From positions 1 through 25,332 of IMG/VR virus record IMGVR_UViG_3300033148_001691: DNA of 25,332 nt, one strand, 5' to 3'. Below the pieces are notes generated by a model, which worked only from the letters and a program-made list of their open reading frames with translations, did no database searches and was not told where the DNA came from. Shown in pieces: positions 21,353 to 25,332 of this stretch. The stretch is from a virus. How positions within the stretch are numbered: the first letter of the stretch is position 1; every line of letters starts with the position of its first letter. Made by a program: the position numbers and the translations under genes.

Positions 21353-22273
21353 TTACCTGTTGTCCACCACTGCATCAACTTCGGTCTTCGTAGTCGCTGC
21401 CTTGACCTGCTCCTTGAGCGCCGTGCCAGAGTCGAGGTGCGCTCTCACGGTGAGCATCGCGTTGCCGTAGAAGTTGACGACGTCTTCCGCACCCACGAGA
21501 TTGGTCGCGGACTTCGCGGCAACCGTAGATGATCCAGTCCCCTGGGCGGTCGCGGCAACCAGTGCCGAGGCATCGGTGTCAGCAGTGACCAGGTCGGCGA
21601 CTTGGGTGGCGGTGGGTACGATCGACACCCCGGCTCCGTCGGTGCCGAACTCGATCAGGATTGCTCGGCCGGTAACCGTGATCCTGAGAGCAAGGCTCTC
21701 GTTACCGGATCCGGTCGCCCCGACCGAATGCTCCACCGTGATGTCGGCCTCGGTCGGCGATGCAACCTGCGACCTGTAGGCGACACCGCCGTCTGAATCC
21801 GCGCCGGCCGCGGTCAGGCCCGCGTTGCCCTGCAAGAAAATCGTCCCCGAGTCGTCAAGGAAATTCACTTCGACCGGGTAGACGAGTGCGTCTCTGCCCA
21901 CCACCATTCCGATCCAGGTTCTCTGCGCATTCGGCGACAACGAGAACACTTGGCCGGAACCTTGCGGGTACGTGTGGCCCTGGGCGATCAGTTCCTGGGA
22001 CCTTGCGTCAATCTCAAGGAACCGCTGCGTATTGAGTGCGCTGAGCCAAGCCACCTGATCGTAGTCGGCAAGCTGGGTGCCATCACCACTCGACTGCTGG
22101 TGGTAGTACGCAGGAATCCCGCGTGTCTGCGCTGTGTTCTGGGAGACAATTCCGTCTGGGCACGACGCGATTACCGTCGTAATTGCGGAATCCTGCGCCT
22201 GCGCCTGGGCAAGCGTCAGCACCTTGCTGCTGCATCCCAGAACGTCTCCAGCGGCATTCAGATAAGCCTGCAC
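21353..22273 (-). CDS. Fibre-associated protein with interrupted DUF4376-like domain (306 aa)
   Basis: Residues ~75-150 (SALNTQRFLEIDARSQELIAQGHTYP, FSLSPNAQRTWIGMV, LVYPVEVNFLDDSGTIFLQG) match the first part of DUF4376-like domains of phage tail-fibre or fibre-assembly proteins. The expected second part (FYGNAMLTVRAHLDSGTALK ... AATTKTEVDAVVDNR) appears only at ~268-306. Between them sits an unrelated ~110-residue piece with a small alpha/beta module (ITVTGRAILIEFGTDGAG ... TATQVADLVTADTDASALVAA ... GTGSSTVAA). The N-terminus contains a Gln/Ala-rich helix (LAQAQAQDSA). GTG start; ribosome site GGAGG lies inside the end of the beta-helix gene. Probably a fibre tip, collar or fibre-folding partner of the preceding gene. 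Whether it is in the virion cannot be judged from sequence. Confidence 0.65.
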   Translation of the reverse strand: MQAYLNAAGDVLGCSSKVLTLAQAQAQDSAITTVIASCPDGIVSQNTAQTRGIPAYYHQQSSGDGTQLADYDQVAWLSALNTQRFLEIDARSQELIAQGHTYPQGSGQVFSLSPNAQRTWIGMVVGRDALVYPVEVNFLDDSGTIFLQGNAGLTAAGADSDGGVAYRSQVASPTEADITVEHSVGATGSGNESLALRITVTGRAILIEFGTDGAGVSIVPTATQVADLVTADTDASALVAATAQGTGSSTVAAKSATNLVGAEDVVNFYGNAMLTVRAHLDSGTALKEQVKAATTKTEVDAVVDNR

Positions 22274-22274
22274 A

Positions 22275-24419
22275 CTACCTCCAGAACTTCCCAGTCAGCC
22301 TGGTGCTGACGATCTCCACAGCCGCCCCGTAGTCGTCGTCGAGATTACCTGTCCCACCGTCCCTGAAATAGGACAGCGCCAAGATGGCGCCAGGGAGCGC
22401 GGTCGGAACCGAGAAGTTGAAACTAGTGAAAATCAACTCGTCCTGCTGCCCGCTCACCGACGTCACCTTCGCTTGGAGCGTCGAGGCAATCGTGCCATCA
22501 AGAACGTCACCCGCATTCAGGATCGCATGACGTAGTTCCAACTCAACGTCACCCGCTGTCGCGTCGGATGGCCGCCATCCGATCGTGAAGGTAAGCGGTC
22601 TTGACGTATCGAGACCTACAGGAATCGTCACTCGACCGCCACGCCCATCGAGGGTGTTGGCGGCGAACACGTTGTCTGCCGCAACAAGCTCGATGTTTGC
22701 GGCCAACTCAAGGTTGGTGTTGCTCACTCCAGCACCAGCGAGGTCGTCCTCTAGCTCGGGGTGCCACGGAATGGTCTGAGTCTTCTCAGCCGTACCCATG
22801 CGTTCAAGCAATCCGCCAGAGTTGATCTCTAGGCGACCAGCAGGATAAATCTTCGACTGCTGAAACGTTGGCGGAGTCGTCGGCGCCTGGCCGGTGATCC
22901 GCGCCCTGACCACGTAGTGAGTACTCCCGTAATTCGGCACCTCGTCCAGCACGTTGTCAGCCGCAACCCATGATCCGAGAAACGAGTCATCAAACCGCAG
23001 TTGGGTAGACAGATCATTGACCAGAACGTCGTTGGCGAAAACATCATGCGGATCGTCTGCCTCGGCCTCCATGACGTTGAACGCGACATAGGAAGTGCCG
23101 TTCCAGTGCTCCCAAACTATCGCCGTAGCAGGCCCCACAGCCTTAACCATTAGAGTGGCCAGGTTGTGCTTCAGACCTGGGAACTTGCGAGGCACGGCCC
23201 AGAGCAGTGCGTCTCCGACTGCTGCGCCCGCAGGGAACCCAAACTGTGAAGCCGTGGCCGAACGAGCCGCTGTGGTAACGCTCGTGAAACGTGACCCACT
23301 AGCAGCGCTGGCGTCGTACTGGTAGACCTCCTCGTCAAATGTGTAGCTGTTTCCGCCGCCGTGCGTCGACTCCATTGGAGCGTCGTACTTGCCCACCTGG
23401 AGATTGGTGAGCACCAGAAACGCTTCATCGCCCGGGACATCATCATCGAGCGCCGTGATCAAACTGGTTGACCCAGTAGCACAGTTGATGAACTCGCGAC
23501 GAATGAACCCCGTCAGCTTCGCGGCCCCGGCCGCATCCTCGACCCACACGTCAAACGTCGTGGACTCGTTGGCCTCGACACTCCCGTGGATCTCCGAAGC
23601 ACCCGAGACCCTGATCCCGTAGGCGTGAGCCCCTATGTGGACAGCGGCGGCATGAATCACTCCTCCGTTCCGCGCCCAGAGCCCGTTGGTCCCCCCAGAC
23701 GACGCGTCATGCAATCCCTTCACTTGGATGTCGGCACCTACACCATCCGCCTCCAACAGCGTGGTGTGGGTGACTCCAGGTCCAACATAGAGATCGGAGA
23801 CCACCGTCTCCGAACTTGCGGCAGTCTTGATTACCGACCCAACAGACCCAGACGTGATCGAGAACTCACGAACTCGGAACGACTCTCCGCCCGCGATACC
23901 TGACTCGTTCAGGCTCCCAAGGTTGCAGTTCGTTGACTTGCAGTCGTGGAGGTCGATGTCCTGTTCTCCGGCAGGGACATGGAACGCAGCACTGCCGGTG
24001 CCCGAAGCATCTCGGACCTGAAGCCCAACGACGTCCATATCGCCGGCAAGTTGGAGTCCATGGGAGCCCGGGTTGGTACAGAGCACCCGCGTGACCTCGT
24101 GCCGGCCTGGGCAATTGATCGACACGTATTTCTTGCAGACAACCGGATTGGACTCCGTGTAGTCGCCAGGATAGATGATGACCAACCAACGCTCGGTGGT
24201 TGTGGCGGTGGTGATCGCTGCCAAGGCCGCAGAGGGCAAAGTGAAGTCGCCACCACTCTTGGCCACCGTGGCGACCTGCAGCTTGGTCCGCTCCAACGCT
24301 GCGTCCACCCTAGCCGCAGCGAGGATGCCGACGACCTCGCTAGCCAGGTCAACCAACACCCCCCCTGGTCCGAGAGGATCGGCAAGGTCGGCGCGTGTGA
24401 AATCAGACTGACCAGTCAC
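22275..24419 (-). CDS. Beta-helix tail fibre / spike protein (714 aa)
   Basis: A receptor-binding candidate. Residues ~47-104 (KSGGDFTLPSAALAAI ... WLVIIYPGDYTESNPVV ... YVSINCPG) have the usual entry sequence of pectate-lyase-fold right-handed beta-helices. Residues ~105-340 continue with short G/V/I-rich rungs. The C-terminal ~350 residues look like one or more beta-sandwich domains (NLATLMVKAVG, RPLTFTIGWRPSDATAGDVELELRHA), typical of glycan-binding or trimer-tip domains. I see no convincing catalytic motif, so depolymerase activity is possible but unsupported. GTG start directly follows the TAG of the previous gene. The stop region (TGGAGGTAG) supplies the Shine-Dalgarno for the following 306-aa gene. 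The length suits a side fibre or spike. Confidence 0.75.
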   Translation of the reverse strand: MTGQSDFTRADLADPLGPGGVLVDLASEVVGILAAARVDAALERTKLQVATVAKSGGDFTLPSAALAAITTATTTERWLVIIYPGDYTESNPVVCKKYVSINCPGRHEVTRVLCTNPGSHGLQLAGDMDVVGLQVRDASGTGSAAFHVPAGEQDIDLHDCKSTNCNLGSLNESGIAGGESFRVREFSITSGSVGSVIKTAASSETVVSDLYVGPGVTHTTLLEADGVGADIQVKGLHDASSGGTNGLWARNGGVIHAAAVHIGAHAYGIRVSGASEIHGSVEANESTTFDVWVEDAAGAAKLTGFIRREFINCATGSTSLITALDDDVPGDEAFLVLTNLQVGKYDAPMESTHGGGNSYTFDEEVYQYDASAASGSRFTSVTTAARSATASQFGFPAGAAVGDALLWAVPRKFPGLKHNLATLMVKAVGPATAIVWEHWNGTSYVAFNVMEAEADDPHDVFANDVLVNDLSTQLRFDDSFLGSWVAADNVLDEVPNYGSTHYVVRARITGQAPTTPPTFQQSKIYPAGRLEINSGGLLERMGTAEKTQTIPWHPELEDDLAGAGVSNTNLELAANIELVAADNVFAANTLDGRGGRVTIPVGLDTSRPLTFTIGWRPSDATAGDVELELRHAILNAGDVLDGTIASTLQAKVTSVSGQQDELIFTSFNFSVPTALPGAILALSYFRDGGTGNLDDDYGAAVEIVSTRLTGKFWR

Positions 24420-24785
24420 CTATCCCCCACTCCGATCCATGAACAATCGAACCAACGTGTCTCCGTCCTGGAGATTCGTAGGCGGATTTGTCATCTGGAC
24501 CTTGATCCGACTCACCATGTCTTCACGCGTAATCACGTTGGTCTTGTTGACTAGCGCTGGATTCGATGTAGCTGGGTTGGTGTCAAAGAACTCGCCGTTG
24601 CCTACGTGGTACTGGAGGTTGAACGTGGGATCGTTGAACGGACCAGCACCAATCGTCTTTGGGACTATGTGAATAGTCCATCTCGAAGCCCCTGCGGGAA
24701 TGGCAATCTCCTTCTCGATGGTGCTGCCTACACCTGCAGCGATGATGTCGGCGTTGGGAATGTCGAAAGCCTTGACGAACTCCAC
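24420..24785 (-). CDS. Unknown beta-rich phage protein (121 aa)
   Basis: GTG start preceded by AAGGAGGT at 24798-24791 with a 5-base spacer, one of the best ribosome sites in the window. The protein looks like alternating beta strands (TIEKEIAIPAGASRWTIHIVP, TFNLQYHVGNGEFFD, SRIKVQMTNPPTNLQDGDTLVRLFMDR). There are no membrane segments or cysteines. This is compatible with a small beta-sandwich virion or fibre-associated protein. The stop codon directly abuts the GTG of the 714-aa fibre gene, which suggests the two are made together. No family recognised. Confidence 0.7.
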   Translation of the reverse strand: MEFVKAFDIPNADIIAAGVGSTIEKEIAIPAGASRWTIHIVPKTIGAGPFNDPTFNLQYHVGNGEFFDTNPATSNPALVNKTNVITREDMVSRIKVQMTNPPTNLQDGDTLVRLFMDRSGG

Positions 24786-24788
24786 AGC

Positions 24789-25061
24789 CTACCTCCTTGA
24801 GCCGGACGGCTTCGGCTTCCCATAACACAGCTTCTTGAGAGAGCGAACCTTGGAGTCGAACTCGCGGCATTCCGAGTTCAGATACTCCACCATCAGGTCG
24901 TAGCCCTCTTGCTTCGGGTCCGCGAACATGAACACGAACTTGCCGCCGCCGCTCTCTCCCCTGTCGGCTAGGCGACTCCCCAGGAGCTTCAGACCCCGCA
25001 TGTGGACGAACGCTGCCGTCCCAAGGTCCGAAGTCTCCCAGGGCTCGTCAGGTGCTGCCAC
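24789..25061 (-). CDS. DUF5659-like small protein (90 aa)
   Basis: Starts at a GTG overlapping the previous stop. The sequence has the DUF5659 pattern as I recall it: an N-terminal TSDLGTAAFVHMRGLKLLG segment, a central KFVFMFADP strand, then a helix (DLMVEYLNSECREFDSKVRSLKKLCYG) ending in a conserved 'LK.L.Y.K' stretch. Proteins of this type are small, occur in phages and their hosts, and have no established function. Its position just before the fibre genes suggests a structural or assembly role, but that is context only. The basic tail (GKPKPSGSRR) is similar in flavour to its upstream neighbour. Confidence 0.7.
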   Translation of the reverse strand: MAAPDEPWETSDLGTAAFVHMRGLKLLGSRLADRGESGGGKFVFMFADPKQEGYDLMVEYLNSECREFDSKVRSLKKLCYGKPKPSGSRR

Positions 25062-25332
25062 TACTTGCCCTTCTTGGACTTCTTCTTGGTGGCCTTGCTC
25101 TTGGTCTTCTTCCTGCGGGGCTTCGTCGCCTTGGCCTTGGGCTCCGGGGTCTCCTCGACGCTGGCCAACGCCTCCATCTCGGCCAGGTCGTCCTCGTCCG
25201 CGGTCTCCAGGTAGCCGCCCTTCAGCTTGGGCTCGTCGCTGTCCGCGGCCTTGTCCCAGTCGCCGTCGGAGACGTCATCGGACAGGTCCAACTCGTCGTC
25301 TGGCGCTGCCGACTCGGCCTTCTTCTTGACCT
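25061..25332 (-). CDS. Charged Lys-rich small protein, 5' end cut by window edge
   Basis: The reading frame is open from the window edge to a TAG at 25063-25061, so the true start lies outside. A TTG at 25291 is possible, but acidic codons continue in frame upstream of it (KKKAESAAPDDE before LDLSDD). What is visible is an acidic N-terminal half (DLSDDVSDGDWDKAADSDEP, ETADEDDLAEMEALA) and an extremely basic C-terminus (PRRKKTKSKATKKKSKKGK). This composition suggests a disordered protein with a nucleic-acid-binding or charge-pairing tail. I recognise no family. The stop overlaps the GTG of the next gene by one base (TAGTG), so the two are probably translationally coupled. Lys-rich tails of this kind are seen in several phage structural-region proteins, but no function can be assigned here. 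Confidence 0.65.
   Translation of the reverse strand, partial: VKKKAESAAPDDELDLSDDVSDGDWDKAADSDEPKLKGGYLETADEDDLAEMEALASVEETPEPKAKATKPRRKKTKSKATKKKSKKGK

Noticed and set aside
22275-24419. Polysaccharide depolymerase call for the beta-helix fibre
   Set aside because: Fold-type signals are present, but I cannot point to catalytic residues, so only a fibre/spike call is given.

Overview
This window is a block of virion structural and assembly genes from a contractile-tailed (myovirus-type) phage or prophage. Every supported gene is on the minus strand, so the block is transcribed from coordinate 25332 towards 1. Most genes abut or overlap by a base or two. Base composition is GC-rich (roughly 60% by eye), GTG starts are frequent and strong AGGAGG-type ribosome sites precede most ATG starts. 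A high-GC host, possibly actinobacterial, is plausible, but nothing in the window identifies it. I see no integrase, repressor, replication, capsid, terminase, endolysin or tRNA gene.

Layout in transcription order. (1) 25332-24420: three small proteins: a charged Lys-rich protein cut by the window edge, a DUF5659-like protein and an unknown. (2) 24419-13656: a receptor-binding block. It holds a beta-helix fibre or spike (714 aa), a DUF4376-like fibre-associated protein (306 aa), a holin-like membrane protein (120 aa), an unknown (117 aa), a short two-domain beta protein (193 aa), an SDHxH-repeat fibre (477 aa), a giant YadA-head-like beta-roll fibre (1241 aa) and a further fibre paralogue (366 aa). 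(3) 13598-9713: two small proteins, then head-tail joining proteins: adaptor, probable head closure, gpG/HK97-gp10-like tail completion, and a tail terminator candidate fused to an IPT/TIG domain. (4) 9598-5957: a 73-aa protein, tail sheath, tail tube and a fibre-module protein. (5) 5826-141: a T4 gp26-like Zn-ribbon assembly protein, a 47-aa coupled gene, tape measure, CIS-tube (Afp7/Pvc7-like) protein, a separate LysM baseplate protein and a gpD/gp27-like hub. The central spike should lie beyond coordinate 1.

Non-coding signals. Four copies of a perfect or near-perfect palindrome (core TATGCGGTACCGCATA) occur, all in gaps between genes. Two of them bracket the high-copy sheath/tube segment. 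Two gaps carry matching promoter-like sequences (TCGACA-18-TAGACT and TCGACC-17-TAGACT). A bipartite element with identical internal spacing is shared by the end of the 117-aa gene and the region just after the hub gene. These DNA-level signals, and several unusual domain insertions (in the sheath, the terminator and the DUF4376-like protein), are the most interesting content. The proteins otherwise make up a recognisable contractile tail.
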